From the NCBI RefSeq assembly GCF_034119845.1, contig NZ_CP139420.1, positions 1,528,001-1,592,000 on the forward strand: 64,000 nt of DNA. Direction: 5' to 3'. This document shows positions 1 through 7,893 of the stretch, piece by piece (the stretch's first letter is position 1; every line of letters starts with the position of its first letter). The notes beneath the pieces are model-generated. The model searched no databases. It saw nothing but the letters and a program-made list of their open reading frames with translations, and was not told the DNA's origin. The position numbers and the translations under genes are program-made. Origin of the DNA: Flavobacterium sp. NG2 (GTDB taxonomy: Bacteria; Bacteroidota; Bacteroidia; Flavobacteriales; Flavobacteriaceae).

Positions 1-134
1 TTTATTTGTTGTTTTTTGGGCAGAGAAAGGTGTGGTAACTTTTAAATGAAAACTACTAAATCTGTTTTCTATTTACGGATTATTTGGTAAAAACATATAT
101 AATAGACTTAAGATAATTACTAGTCGATACTTCT

Positions 135-1376
135 TTAATTTGTGCCTTTTAAAATATGTTCCATAATAGTATTTGTGGCTCCTTTATTTGTGAACACAAA
201 GTCACTACAAATTAGTCCTTTTTCTTTTTGCGAATTGGAGTTTGTTATGAGATTGTCAAAAGTTGTTTCTAGTTCTACTAGGTTTGAAATAGAGATACAT
301 CCTCCTAAATCAACTAATGTTGTTGCTTCTGCAAAGTGTGAATAGTTGCTTCCAATTACTATAGGGACACCAAAAGTAGCTGGTTCTAAAATATTATGAA
401 CACCTGGGTTTCCAAAGCCACCACCCACGTATGCAATGTTAGCATAGCTATATATTTTAGTTAGAATTCCAATCGTGTCGATAATGAAAACATCATAATC
501 GGCTAGGGTTTTGCCTTCCATCTCTGAAAACAAAACGGTTTTCTTCGATAATCCATTTTTCAATTGTGCTATTTGTTCGGGTTTTATGTTGTGTGGTGCA
601 ATGATGAATTTAATCTTTTGATTGGTTGTATTAATGTAGTTAACAAGTAATTCTTCGTCTTTGGGCCAAGAACTGCCTATTACAATGGTTGTAGTATTGT
701 TTTTAAATTGTGCTATAAAATCCAAAGTATTGTTTTTTTCTAAAATAGCGACTACTCGATCAAAACGTGTATCTCCCGAAACAATTACATTTGTTTTTTC
801 TAATTGTTGAACAAGTTCTTTAGATTTTTCGTTTTGAACGAAGAAATAAGTGAAGGTATTTAGTGCTTTTCTGTAAAATTCACCATACCATTTAAAGAAT
901 AATTGGTTCTCACGAAAGATGCCAGATATTAAATAGGTTGGGGTGTTATTCATCTTTAAAACGGCTAAATAATTAATCCAAAATTCATATTTAATAAAAA
1001 ACACCATTTCAGGATGCGTTAAAGCGATAAAACGTTTCGCATTTTTTTTAGTATCCAAAGGTAGATAAACAGTGATGTCGGCAACGGTATTGTTTTTTCG
1101 AACTTCAAAACCAGAAGGAGAGAAGAACGTTAGGATTATTTTATGAGATGGGAATTCTGATTTTATTTTTTCCATCACAGGTAGTCCTTGTTCGTATTCA
1201 CCTAAAGAAGCGGCGTGGAACCAAATGGTTTTATCTGAGGATTTTATATTTTTAGAAAGTGTATCAAAAACGGTTGTCCTTCCTGATACAAAAAGTTTTA
1301 TTTTAGGATTAAATAGGGCGATAAGTTTTAGAATAAATTCAGCTAGATAAAGGGTGAAATTGTATAGAAAGCGCAT
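135..1376 (-). CDS. waaA: 3-deoxy-D-manno-octulosonic acid (Kdo) transferase
   Basis: This enzyme transfers Kdo from CMP-Kdo to lipid A precursor at the inner face of the cytoplasmic membrane. The 413 residues match the usual family length. An N-terminal hydrophobic stretch (about residues 4-22) is the membrane anchor. HAASLGEYEQ places the expected catalytic Glu at position 60. The C-terminal half has the GT-B nucleotide-sugar site (GGGFGNPGVHNILEPATFG, about residues 315-335). The start lies just after the divergent intergenic region shared with the sugar aminotransferase gene at 1529, which fits a role of both in surface glycan synthesis (inference). Family assignment is firm. Confidence 0.93.
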   Translation of the reverse strand: MRFLYNFTLYLAEFILKLIALFNPKIKLFVSGRTTVFDTLSKNIKSSDKTIWFHAASLGEYEQGLPVMEKIKSEFPSHKIILTFFSPSGFEVRKNNTVADITVYLPLDTKKNAKRFIALTHPEMVFFIKYEFWINYLAVLKMNNTPTYLISGIFRENQLFFKWYGEFYRKALNTFTYFFVQNEKSKELVQQLEKTNVIVSGDTRFDRVVAILEKNNTLDFIAQFKNNTTTIVIGSSWPKDEELLVNYINTTNQKIKFIIAPHNIKPEQIAQLKNGLSKKTVLFSEMEGKTLADYDVFIIDTIGILTKIYSYANIAYVGGGFGNPGVHNILEPATFGVPIVIGSNYSHFAEATTLVDLGGCISISNLVELETTFDNLITNSNSQKEKGLICSDFVFTNKGATNTIMEHILKGTN

Positions 1377-1528
1377 CGGTCTGTTTTTTGGGGCTAAAAT
1401 ACATTTTCTTTGGTTTAAATGTGTTGGTTTGAAACCAATAATACCTATTTTTGTTTTCTTTTTATGAAAGAAGCGTCTTTATGAGCAACAAATAATCGAC
1501 ATCTTTCTAATTATAAATTTCTGGATAA

Positions 1529-2659
1529 ATGAAGAAAATTCAAATGGTTGACTTAAAAAGTCAATACGATAAAATCGCTACAACAGTTAATGCTTCTATT
1601 CAAGAAGTTTTGGATACAAACACCTATATAAACGGGCCTCAAGTGCATCAATTTCAAAAATCATTAGAAGATTATTTGGGAGTAAAACATGTTATTCCTT
1701 GTGCTAATGGAACTGATGCTTTGCAAATCGCCATGATGGGATTAGGTTTAAAGCCTGGTGATGAAGTTATCACTGCTGATTTTACTTTTGCAGCTACAGT
1801 TGAGGTAATTGCTTTGTTGCAGTTGACTCCAGTTTTAGTGGATGTGGATATGCATAATATGAATATTTCTATCGAAAGGATAAAACAAGCAATTACTCCA
1901 AAGACCAAGGCTATTGTCCCAGTGCATTTATTTGGTCGTGCGGCCAATATGGATGCGATAATGGAATTAGCGGCAGCTCATAATTTGTTTGTTATTGAAG
2001 ACAATGCACAAGCTATTGGGGCCGATTTTATTTCAACTACGGGTGCCAAAAGTAAAGTAGGAACAATTGGTCATGTGGGGGCTACCTCTTTCTTTCCATC
2101 AAAAAATTTAGGTTGTTATGGTGATGGTGGTGCTATTTTTACTAATGATGATGCTCTAGCACATACTATTCGTGGAATAGTAAATCACGGAATGTACGAG
2201 CGTTACCACCATGATGTGGTAGGGGTGAATTCTCGTTTGGATAGTGTTCAAGCGGCTGTTTTAAATGCAAAATTACCTTTGTTGAATGAGTATAACCATG
2301 CGCGTCGTGAAGCAGCAGCTAAATACAATACTGCACTTTCGGCACATACAAAGATTGTTACTCCTTCATTTGATTTTGACCAAAATAATCATGTTTTTCA
2401 TCAATATGTGTTGCGTATTATTAATGCTGACAGAGATGGATTAATGAAACATTTGCTAGACAAAGGGATACCATGTGCAATCTATTATCCAATTCCGTTA
2501 CACTCTCAAAAAGCATATTTGGATTCAAGGTACAAAGAGGAAGATTTTCCAGTTACGAATCAGTTGGTAAACGAAGTTATTGCTTTGCCTATGCATACGG
2601 AACTAGAAGATGAACAAATCCAGTTTATTACAGATAGTGTATTGGAGTTCTTGAAATAA
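1529..2659 (+). CDS. DegT/DnrJ/EryC1/StrS-family sugar aminotransferase
   Basis: This is a PLP-dependent aminotransferase of the family that aminates keto-sugar nucleotides for lipopolysaccharide or capsule sugars. At 376 residues it has normal length. NGTDAL (about residues 60-65) is the phosphate-binding loop. VIEDNAQA gives Asp158 for the pyridine nitrogen, and FFPSKNLG gives Lys192 for the internal aldimine. GDGGA and the C-terminal HVFHQYVLR segment are also typical. The sequence resembles the WlbE/WbpE type, which acts on UDP-3-keto-GlcNAcA, but the exact substrate cannot be told from sequence. It is divergent from waaA with 152 bp between them and is followed by a strong terminator. 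Confidence 0.88.
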   Translation: MKKIQMVDLKSQYDKIATTVNASIQEVLDTNTYINGPQVHQFQKSLEDYLGVKHVIPCANGTDALQIAMMGLGLKPGDEVITADFTFAATVEVIALLQLTPVLVDVDMHNMNISIERIKQAITPKTKAIVPVHLFGRAANMDAIMELAAAHNLFVIEDNAQAIGADFISTTGAKSKVGTIGHVGATSFFPSKNLGCYGDGGAIFTNDDALAHTIRGIVNHGMYERYHHDVVGVNSRLDSVQAAVLNAKLPLLNEYNHARREAAAKYNTALSAHTKIVTPSFDFDQNNHVFHQYVLRIINADRDGLMKHLLDKGIPCAIYYPIPLHSQKAYLDSRYKEEDFPVTNQLVNEVIALPMHTELEDEQIQFITDSVLEFLK

Positions 2660-2678
2660 AAAGATTTTAATATAAATT

Positions 2679-2718
2679 AAAAGCCTCGAAATTAACTAAT
2701 GTTGTTTTCGAGGCTTTT
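2679..2718. terminator. bidirectional terminator
   Basis: A perfect 12-bp inverted repeat (AAAAGCCTCGAA at 2679-2690 and TTCGAGGCTTTT at 2707-2718) has A/T tracts on both sides. It sits between convergent genes ending at 2659 (+) and 2720 (-), so it can end transcription from both. Confidence 0.85.
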
Positions 2719-2719
2719 G

Positions 2720-3814
2720 TTATTTTTTCAGGAATTGAATTGTTTTTGCTTTTACCTTTCCTTGGTATAATTGAATGAAGTAAGATCCTGGTTTTAGAAA
2801 AGAAACATCAACTTTGTCCATTTTTATTTTTTCATAAATTAATACTTTTCCAGTAGGTTCAATAATTTTATAGGCATCCAGTTTATTGAGTATTGATTCT
2901 GTGAAAGATAAATATTCATTAACAGGATTTGGAAATATATTTACATTCTTAAATGCATTTTCAAATTCATCTACGCCTAATGATGGTAGTTCTTGAATGC
3001 TAAAATCTGCGAATAACATGCTTTCATCACGTAATGCAGATTGTGTCGCAATACTTCTATAAATACCCCATTTAGGTCTTGCAAAAGTATTGTCTGGTCT
3101 GAAGGTGATCAGTGTGTTGTCACTATAAGTTGCCAAAATAGAATTATCACTTATTTTTTTTATTACAAAGTCGTAAGTACTTGTAGCGGCCGATCCATAA
3201 GTTATTGTTTCGGTTGCTTCGACCCAATGCCCTTCAAAAGCAGCCATTTCTAAATTTAAGAGTTTAGTAGCGGAGGAGGTTGCTGGGGGGTAATAATTAA
3301 GTTCTAATTTGCTTGTCGCTCCTGAGCTGGTTGCTTTTCGTAAGGTAATAGCAAAAATGGGATTGCTTTCATCGCCGCCCACAGCTTTTATCTGGTGGAT
3401 ATGAGTGAAATTTGAGGAAGGTTGAAACCCTACAGGGATTCTAAACTTCCATTTGTATTGTACAATTTCACCTAATGTGCCTTTTAGATTCGCAGGTGAG
3501 GGACTGTAAGTTTTAATTTCGTTACGTTGACGATCTGTTGATGTTGTTGAAATATCATTGTCGGGAGTGACGTGAATGCTAAATTCAAAAACATCTTTGT
3601 TTAGTTGTGAGTCAAATTTTTGAGTAATATGACGCATATTGTTATGAATAGCATCGGGTACTTCTATGGCGTCATTTCCAGGGGCCAAAACACTATTGAT
3701 ATGAGCATAGGTGTCTTTGGACGTGTCGGCACTGAGTACGGTTTGTCCATAACTAAGAATAGGAAAACTTAAAAGTAGAGTTAGAACAGTTTTTATAGTT
3801 GGTGTGGTTTTCAT
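2720..3814 (-). CDS. secreted polysaccharide-lyase-like protein with T9SS sorting tail
   Basis: The protein has 364 residues. The N-terminus is a signal peptide (hydrophobic TVLTLLLSFPILSYGQ). Residues about 60-275 form a beta-rich domain with DRQRNEIKTY, a WKFRIP strand and FTHIHQIKA, the pattern of concanavalin-like (jelly-roll) lyases such as heparinase-I-like and related polysaccharide lyases. Residues about 288-364 are a type A T9SS C-terminal sorting domain (NIFPNPVNEYL ... KPGSYFIQLYQGKVKAKTIQFLKK), so the protein should cross the outer membrane and be surface-anchored or released. It lies 2 bp downstream of an alpha/beta hydrolase and they probably form one unit acting on a polysaccharide. 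Secretion is well supported. The lyase assignment is moderate and the substrate is unknown. Confidence 0.65.
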   Translation of the reverse strand: MKTTPTIKTVLTLLLSFPILSYGQTVLSADTSKDTYAHINSVLAPGNDAIEVPDAIHNNMRHITQKFDSQLNKDVFEFSIHVTPDNDISTTSTDRQRNEIKTYSPSPANLKGTLGEIVQYKWKFRIPVGFQPSSNFTHIHQIKAVGGDESNPIFAITLRKATSSGATSKLELNYYPPATSSATKLLNLEMAAFEGHWVEATETITYGSAATSTYDFVIKKISDNSILATYSDNTLITFRPDNTFARPKWGIYRSIATQSALRDESMLFADFSIQELPSLGVDEFENAFKNVNIFPNPVNEYLSFTESILNKLDAYKIIEPTGKVLIYEKIKMDKVDVSFLKPGSYFIQLYQGKVKAKTIQFLKK

Positions 3815-3816
3815 TG

Positions 3817-4707
3817 TTAATTAATTATATTGATATCAGTCAAGAATTTTATCATGGCTTTATAAATCTCATCATTTTTTTCTTTTTCAAATTTGCCATG
3901 AACACCGCCTGGTACGGTTATGAATTCGGATTTCACTCCCATTTCTTGTAGTTTTTTATATAAGTCAACAGATTGTTGGTAAGGAACGGTTGGGTCGGCA
4001 TCACCATGAACTATAAAAGTAGGAGGGCTGTTTTTAGTAACATAGTGAATTGGTGAAACGGATTGTATGAAACTTTTATCAGTTACTTTATCCCCTAGCC
4101 ATTGTAAGGCCGATTTGCTTTTTAGCTTTCCAAAAGACCAATCGGATACATCTGTAATTCCGTATTTGTCAATGATAGCGGCTACTTTTACATTGGGAGT
4201 TCCTTTGCAATTGGTGTCAAAACGGGAGTCATTTGCTAAGAGTCCACCCATTAATGCCAAATGTCCACCAGCACTTCCACCCATGATAACAATTTTGTCG
4301 GTGTCGATGTTGAGTTCTTTGGCGTGTTGAATTAGATAAATAAGCATGCATCGGGTATCTTCGACAGCAGCGGGTGCAGTGGCTTGTTGGGATAAGCGGT
4401 ATTCCATATTGGCTACGGCAAAACCTGCTTTAAAAAATGTATTGTAGCCTGTTTGAGATTCTTTGACGCCTTTGTTCCATCCACCACCGTGAATATTAAT
4501 GACAATAGGTGTGGGTTTTGGTGTATTAAGGTTAAAGTATAAATCAGCTCTACCTTCCCAGTCGCCTACTTTGGTGTAGATAACGTCAATTTTTGCAGTA
4601 TGCGTTTTAGGATACTCAACTGGTTTGTAAGTGGTGCTTTCGTCTGTTTGTGAGAATCCAGTCAGAGTTAAGCATAGAAATATTATAGTTAAAATCAATT
4701 TATTCAT
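3817..4707 (-). CDS. secreted alpha/beta hydrolase, BD-FAE/lipase-like esterase
   Basis: This 296-residue hydrolase has a signal peptide (residues 1-20, ending GFSQ). The oxyanion-hole motif HGGGW is at 73-77, the nucleophile Ser145 is in GGSAGG, the acid is probably Asp238 in HGDADPTVP, and His270 is in GGVHGKF. The triad is complete, so it should be active. Relatives include hemicellulose and xylan de-esterifying enzymes and small-ester lipases. It is cotranscribed with the T9SS lyase-like gene (2 bp gap), so removal of acyl groups from the same glycan is a reasonable inference. The substrate is not determined by the sequence. Confidence 0.85.
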   Translation of the reverse strand: MNKLILTIIFLCLTLTGFSQTDESTTYKPVEYPKTHTAKIDVIYTKVGDWEGRADLYFNLNTPKPTPIVINIHGGGWNKGVKESQTGYNTFFKAGFAVANMEYRLSQQATAPAAVEDTRCMLIYLIQHAKELNIDTDKIVIMGGSAGGHLALMGGLLANDSRFDTNCKGTPNVKVAAIIDKYGITDVSDWSFGKLKSKSALQWLGDKVTDKSFIQSVSPIHYVTKNSPPTFIVHGDADPTVPYQQSVDLYKKLQEMGVKSEFITVPGGVHGKFEKEKNDEIYKAMIKFLTDINIIN

Positions 4708-4823
4708 AATAGTGAATTTTTATTATTTGGAAAACCAAATTGGGAAACCAAATATAATTACTTTTTTAGGATATAAATAATTTCAACCGAAATATCTTAA
4801 AAACGAGAAGTTTAGATAAGAAA

Positions 4824-4856
4824 AAGTCCTCATAAACAACTTGTTTATGAGGACTC
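4824..4856 (-). terminator. terminator of fabD
   Basis: A hairpin (AGTCCTCATAAA pairing with TTTATGAGGACT around CAACTTG) is followed on the minus strand by TTTTTC. It lies 47 bp past the fabD stop. Confidence 0.75.
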
Positions 4857-4902
4857 TATTTGTTGTTACAACTGAAAACTGCGACTTGAAACGGAATACT
4901 AA

Positions 4903-5778
4903 TTATGCATTCGCGGTCGCTGCCTCTTTATTAATTTTTCCAATTAATCCAGCCAAAACTTTTCCAGGACCTACTTCAGTAAATAAAGTCGCTCCATCAG
5001 CAATCATTTGTTGAACGGATTGTGTCCATTTTACTGGAGCCGTCAACTGAATGATTAAGTTTTTCTTGATTTCGTTAGCGTCAGACACTGCCGATGCTGT
5101 CACGTTTTGATATACTGGGCAAATAGGAGTAGAAAAGGTAGTCGCTTCTATTGCAGCTGCTAATTCCTCCCGTGCAGGTTCCATCATAGGCGAGTGAAAA
5201 GCACCACCAACCGGTAGTAATAAAGCGCGTTTGGCACCCGCTTCTTTCATTTTTTCACAAGCTAATTCTACCGCTTTAAATTCTCCTGAAATTACTAATT
5301 GACCAGGGCAGTTGTAGTTTGCTGCAACAACAACTCCGTCAACTGAAGCACAAACCTCCTCCACAATGTTGTCTGCTAACCCTAAAACAGCAGCCATCGT
5401 TGATGGCTTGATTTCGCAGGCTTTTTGCATGGCTAAAGCACGTTGTGAGACTAGTTTCAAGCCGTCTTCAAAACTCAAAGCACCATTGGCTACTAAAGCA
5501 GAGAATTCTCCTAATGAGTGACCTGCCACCATTTCTGGTTTAAAGTCGTCACCTAGTGTTTTGGCTAATATTACCGAATGCAAGAACACTGCTGGTTGGG
5601 TAACTTTGGTTTCTTTCAATTCCTCAGCAGTACCCTCAAACATGATGTCTGTGATTCTGAAACCCAATATTTCATTTGCTTTTTCGAATAAATCTTTGGC
5701 CAAAGCCGAGTTCTCGTACAAGTCTTTTCCCATACCTGTAAATTGTGCTCCTTGACCAGGAAATACGTATGCCTTCAT
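4903..5778 (-). CDS. fabD: malonyl-CoA:ACP transacylase
   Basis: FabD loads malonyl groups from CoA onto acyl carrier protein for fatty acid synthesis in the cytosol. The 291-residue protein begins with the diagnostic FPGQGAQ. It has the nucleophile Ser88 in GHSLGE, Arg113 in SQRALAMQ, which binds the malonyl carboxylate, and His195 in GAFHSPMM. GPGKVL near the C-terminus is also typical. It stands alone here, with its own promoter (TATTTTTG, 5839-5846) and terminator, instead of in a fab cluster. Confidence 0.95.
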   Translation of the reverse strand: MKAYVFPGQGAQFTGMGKDLYENSALAKDLFEKANEILGFRITDIMFEGTAEELKETKVTQPAVFLHSVILAKTLGDDFKPEMVAGHSLGEFSALVANGALSFEDGLKLVSQRALAMQKACEIKPSTMAAVLGLADNIVEEVCASVDGVVVAANYNCPGQLVISGEFKAVELACEKMKEAGAKRALLLPVGGAFHSPMMEPAREELAAAIEATTFSTPICPVYQNVTASAVSDANEIKKNLIIQLTAPVKWTQSVQQMIADGATLFTEVGPGKVLAGLIGKINKEAATANA

Positions 5779-5838
5779 CTTTTAAAGTTTAAAGTTTAAG
5801 ATTTTAAATTCTGAATTGTTTGAATGTAAAACCGTGGG

Positions 5839-5846
5839 CAAAAATA
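5839..5846 (-). promoter_or_regulatory. -7 promoter element for fabD
   Basis: On the minus strand the bases read TATTTTTG, a full match to the Bacteroidota -7 consensus TAnnTTTG. It lies about 60 bp before the fabD start. No clear -33 TTG is seen. Confidence 0.55.
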
Positions 5847-5909
5847 CTATTTTTTTTAATAGTAACTAAAATTGGGTTTAGGAGCATAAACCTAGTACAT
5901 TTAATAACG

Positions 5910-5972
5910 CCTCGTCCCGCTCTCGCCTTTATCTCTTCGCTCCGCTACGAGGATATCGGCTCCATCGGGGCT
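5910..5972. repeat. dispersed hairpin element, copy D
   Basis: The piece begins CGTCCCGCTCTCGCC and ends TCGGCTCCATCGGGGCT. These ends are diverged forms of the ends of the elements at 10073-10154 and 49359-49443 (TCCCGCTATCCGCT and CCGCTTCTATCAGGGCTA). The middle is short. It lies between fabD and the insertion sequence. It is the weakest member of the family. Confidence 0.5.
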
Positions 5973-6009
5973 CATATCTTTGTTATAGTTACAAAATGAT
6001 AAAATACGT

Positions 6010-6020
6010 ATCTTTAAAAT
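6010..6020. repeat. left 11-bp inverted repeat of the IS
   Basis: TATCTTTAAAA is the exact reverse complement of 7424-7434. Short subterminal inverted repeats are known for the IS1111 subgroup of this family. Confidence 0.5.
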
Positions 6021-6038
6021 AGTAATAATTGATAAACA

Positions 6039-6116
6039 AAATGAAGTTGCAAAATTCTATCGGGGCCAGATACGTTTAATACGATATTGTAAGCTAGGTT
6101 AATCAACTTCATTTTA
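6039..6116 (+). ncRNA. candidate IS110 bridge RNA region
   Basis: Upstream of the transposase, AAAATGAAGTTG (6039-6050) pairs perfectly with CAACTTCATTTT (6105-6116), enclosing 54 nt. A second hairpin follows near 6176-6200 (ACTAATG with CATGTAGT, one bulge), and a short palindrome around CTTAAG lies at about 6136-6150. IS110 elements are known to make a structured bridge RNA from a non-coding end, with internal loops that pair with target and donor DNA. The long 5' non-coding region and its stem fit that layout. The exact RNA ends and the guide loops cannot be set here. Confidence 0.5.
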
Positions 6117-6228
6117 ATTACATTTCAAGTCGCAATAGTACTTAAGCACTAGGTTTTTAATTTAGATGCAGTATAACTAATGAGCCAAGACCCATGTAGT
6201 TTTTTGTTTATCTAAAAATCAAAAAGTT

Positions 6229-7386
6229 ATGATTTTAAAGTATTCTGTGGGATTAGATGTTTCTAGTAGCAAAATTGATGGATCAATTTGTGTCATTGAT
6301 GAGAACCAACAAGTTCAGTTTAAGTCTAAAATAACCTTTAACAACACTGTTTCTGGTTTTGAAAGTTTAGACTCTTGGATAACAAAATGGCATAAAGAGA
6401 TGGATTTGCCTTTGGTTGTTTGTATGGAAGCCACAGGTGTCTATCATGAAAATTGTGCGTTATATTTATTTGAAAAAGGATATAAACTATCTATAGTTTT
6501 ACCTAATAAGGCAAAGAAATACTTAGAATGTTTGGGTTTAAAATCTAAGAATGATAGTATTGACGCTAGAGGATTGGCACAAATGGGAGCTGAACAATGC
6601 TTAAGCCTTTGGGAGCCATTAGGACGCTACTATTATGAATTACGTCACTACACCAGACAGCATCAAAATATACAAGAATTAAAAACGGTCATAAGTAATC
6701 AAATCCATGCATTAGAACACTCGATGTATCGTTCCGATTTATTGATTGATCAACTTAAAAGCACTATAACTCTGTTTGATGCTCAGTTGAAAGAATTAGA
6801 TAAAAAAATGAAATTACATCTTAAATCTGATGCTGTAGTTTATAATAAATGCTTAAATATCTTGGCAATTAAAGGAATAGGATACTTAACTATAGCAACT
6901 CTAATAGCAGAAACTAATGGTTTTGAGCTATTTAAAAACTATAAGCAATTAGTTTCTTATGCTGGTTATGATGTTGTTGAAGCTCAATCAGGAACTAGGG
7001 TTGGAAAGACTAAGATATCTAAAAAAGGGAATTCAAGAATAAGAAGAGCTCTTCATATGCCGTCTTTAATAGTTATAACATGTAAAGAAAAACCGTTTTT
7101 AGATTTGTATAATAGGACTTTTGAAAAACACGCCATAAAAATGAAAAGTTATGTAGCGGTACAGAAAAAATTATTAGTAATGGTCTATCATTTGTGGAAG
7201 AAAAATAAACGATACGATACTAATTATCGAATAAATATTCAAGAAAAGGAACAGGAGCTTTCTTCTCTGCTTGCCTTTGAAAAAGGCACAAACGCAAAAA
7301 TGGATAAAAAAATTAGCCCCAAACAAGTTGAGGCTAAACAAGGTAAACATTCAACGAAAAATCGCAGTATGCTTCCTCTCTGCTAA
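6229..7386 (+). CDS. IS110-family transposase (DEDD recombinase)
   Basis: The 385-residue protein has an N-terminal RuvC-like DEDD domain: Asp10 in VGLDVS, Glu67 in MEATGVY, and Asp109 and Asp112 in KNDSIDARGLA. The C-terminal Transposase_20 domain carries Ser254 in AQSGTRVG and the conserved ISKKGNSRIRRAL segment. All expected residues are present and the frame is intact, so it may be active. The enzyme class cuts and joins DNA using a bridge RNA encoded by the element. The last 60 residues are a charged tail beyond the conserved core. The gene probably arrived by transposition between fabD and the Fe-S gene. Confidence 0.93.
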   Translation: MILKYSVGLDVSSSKIDGSICVIDENQQVQFKSKITFNNTVSGFESLDSWITKWHKEMDLPLVVCMEATGVYHENCALYLFEKGYKLSIVLPNKAKKYLECLGLKSKNDSIDARGLAQMGAEQCLSLWEPLGRYYYELRHYTRQHQNIQELKTVISNQIHALEHSMYRSDLLIDQLKSTITLFDAQLKELDKKMKLHLKSDAVVYNKCLNILAIKGIGYLTIATLIAETNGFELFKNYKQLVSYAGYDVVEAQSGTRVGKTKISKKGNSRIRRALHMPSLIVITCKEKPFLDLYNRTFEKHAIKMKSYVAVQKKLLVMVYHLWKKNKRYDTNYRINIQEKEQELSSLLAFEKGTNAKMDKKISPKQVEAKQGKHSTKNRSMLPLC

Positions 7387-7423
7387 AACAAATATATTGA
7401 AAAATTAATCAAAATAAATTAGG

Positions 7424-7434
7424 TTTTAAAGATA
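7424..7434. repeat. right 11-bp inverted repeat of the IS
   Basis: TTTTAAAGATA lies 37 bp after the transposase stop and is the exact complement of the left copy at 6010-6020. Confidence 0.5.
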
Positions 7435-7469
7435 GTACCTATGAATCACGAGTGGTATTTTAAAGAAAA

Positions 7470-7697
7470 TTATTTATCGTTTTTGTAAAATGAAAGTGCT
7501 CCTGAAGGGCATTTTTGCACCGTTTCAATGATTTTTTCGGTTGCCGAAGCATTGATTTTAATCCAAGGAGTTTCTTTAGGTTGGAAAACGTCAGGATTGT
7601 TGCGGACACAATTCCCAGAGTGAATGCATTTCCCAGATTGCCATACGACGGTTACTTCTCCGTTGGTATATTCTTTTTTAATGTCTTTTGAATTCAT
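7470..7697 (-). CDS. divergent 4Fe-4S mono-cluster protein (PF06902 type)
   Basis: This 75-residue soluble protein has the motif C24-I-H-S-G-N-C30 and Cys63 in KCPSGALSF, the spacing of the divergent mono-cluster ferredoxin-like family (Fer4_19). Only three cysteines are present, as in many relatives, so a fourth ligand would be non-Cys or the cluster is atypical. It probably acts as a small electron carrier or as a partner of an unlinked enzyme. Nothing nearby names the partner. The IS ends just beyond its stop codon but the reading frame is complete. Confidence 0.8.
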   Translation of the reverse strand: MNSKDIKKEYTNGEVTVVWQSGKCIHSGNCVRNNPDVFQPKETPWIKINASATEKIIETVQKCPSGALSFYKNDK

Positions 7698-7810
7698 GAT
7701 TTGTAGTTTTGGTTAATGGTTTGTTTTTTAGCGTTTTAAGCGCAAACTAAGTTCGGGATATAAAATAAGAATTGCAAGTTTTGGTGTCGCTAGGCGAAAA
7801 ATAAATCCAT

Positions 7811-7854
7811 AAAAAAAGCTCCATATTTCTATGAAGCTTTTCTAGTGGCGGGAG
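7811..7854 (-). pseudogene. tRNA 3'-end plus terminator remnant
   Basis: On the minus strand the stretch reads CTCCCGCCACTAG followed by an AAAGCT...AGCTTT hairpin and a T run. It closely resembles the 3' end of tRNA-fMet (TTCCCGCTACTA) plus its terminator at 8691-8731. No other part of a tRNA is present. This looks like a leftover of a fourth tRNA-fMet copy or a displaced tail (inference). Confidence 0.55.
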
Positions 7855-7893
7855 ATGTTGAAATAACTACCTTCTTTTTTGAGGATTATTATT

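Larger units (their letters stand above)
6010..7434 (+). mobile_element. IS110-family insertion sequence
   Basis: A single IS110-type transposase gene lies between long 5' and short 3' non-coding ends. A perfect 11-bp inverted repeat brackets it: TATCTTTAAAA at 6010-6020 and TTTTAAAGATA at 7424-7434. About 208 bp of non-coding sequence precedes the gene and about 40 bp follows it inside the repeats. IS110 elements usually lack terminal repeats and make little or no target duplication, so the true ends could lie some bases outside these marks. The right end abuts the ferredoxin-like gene, whose stop is 35 bp away. Confidence 0.75.
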
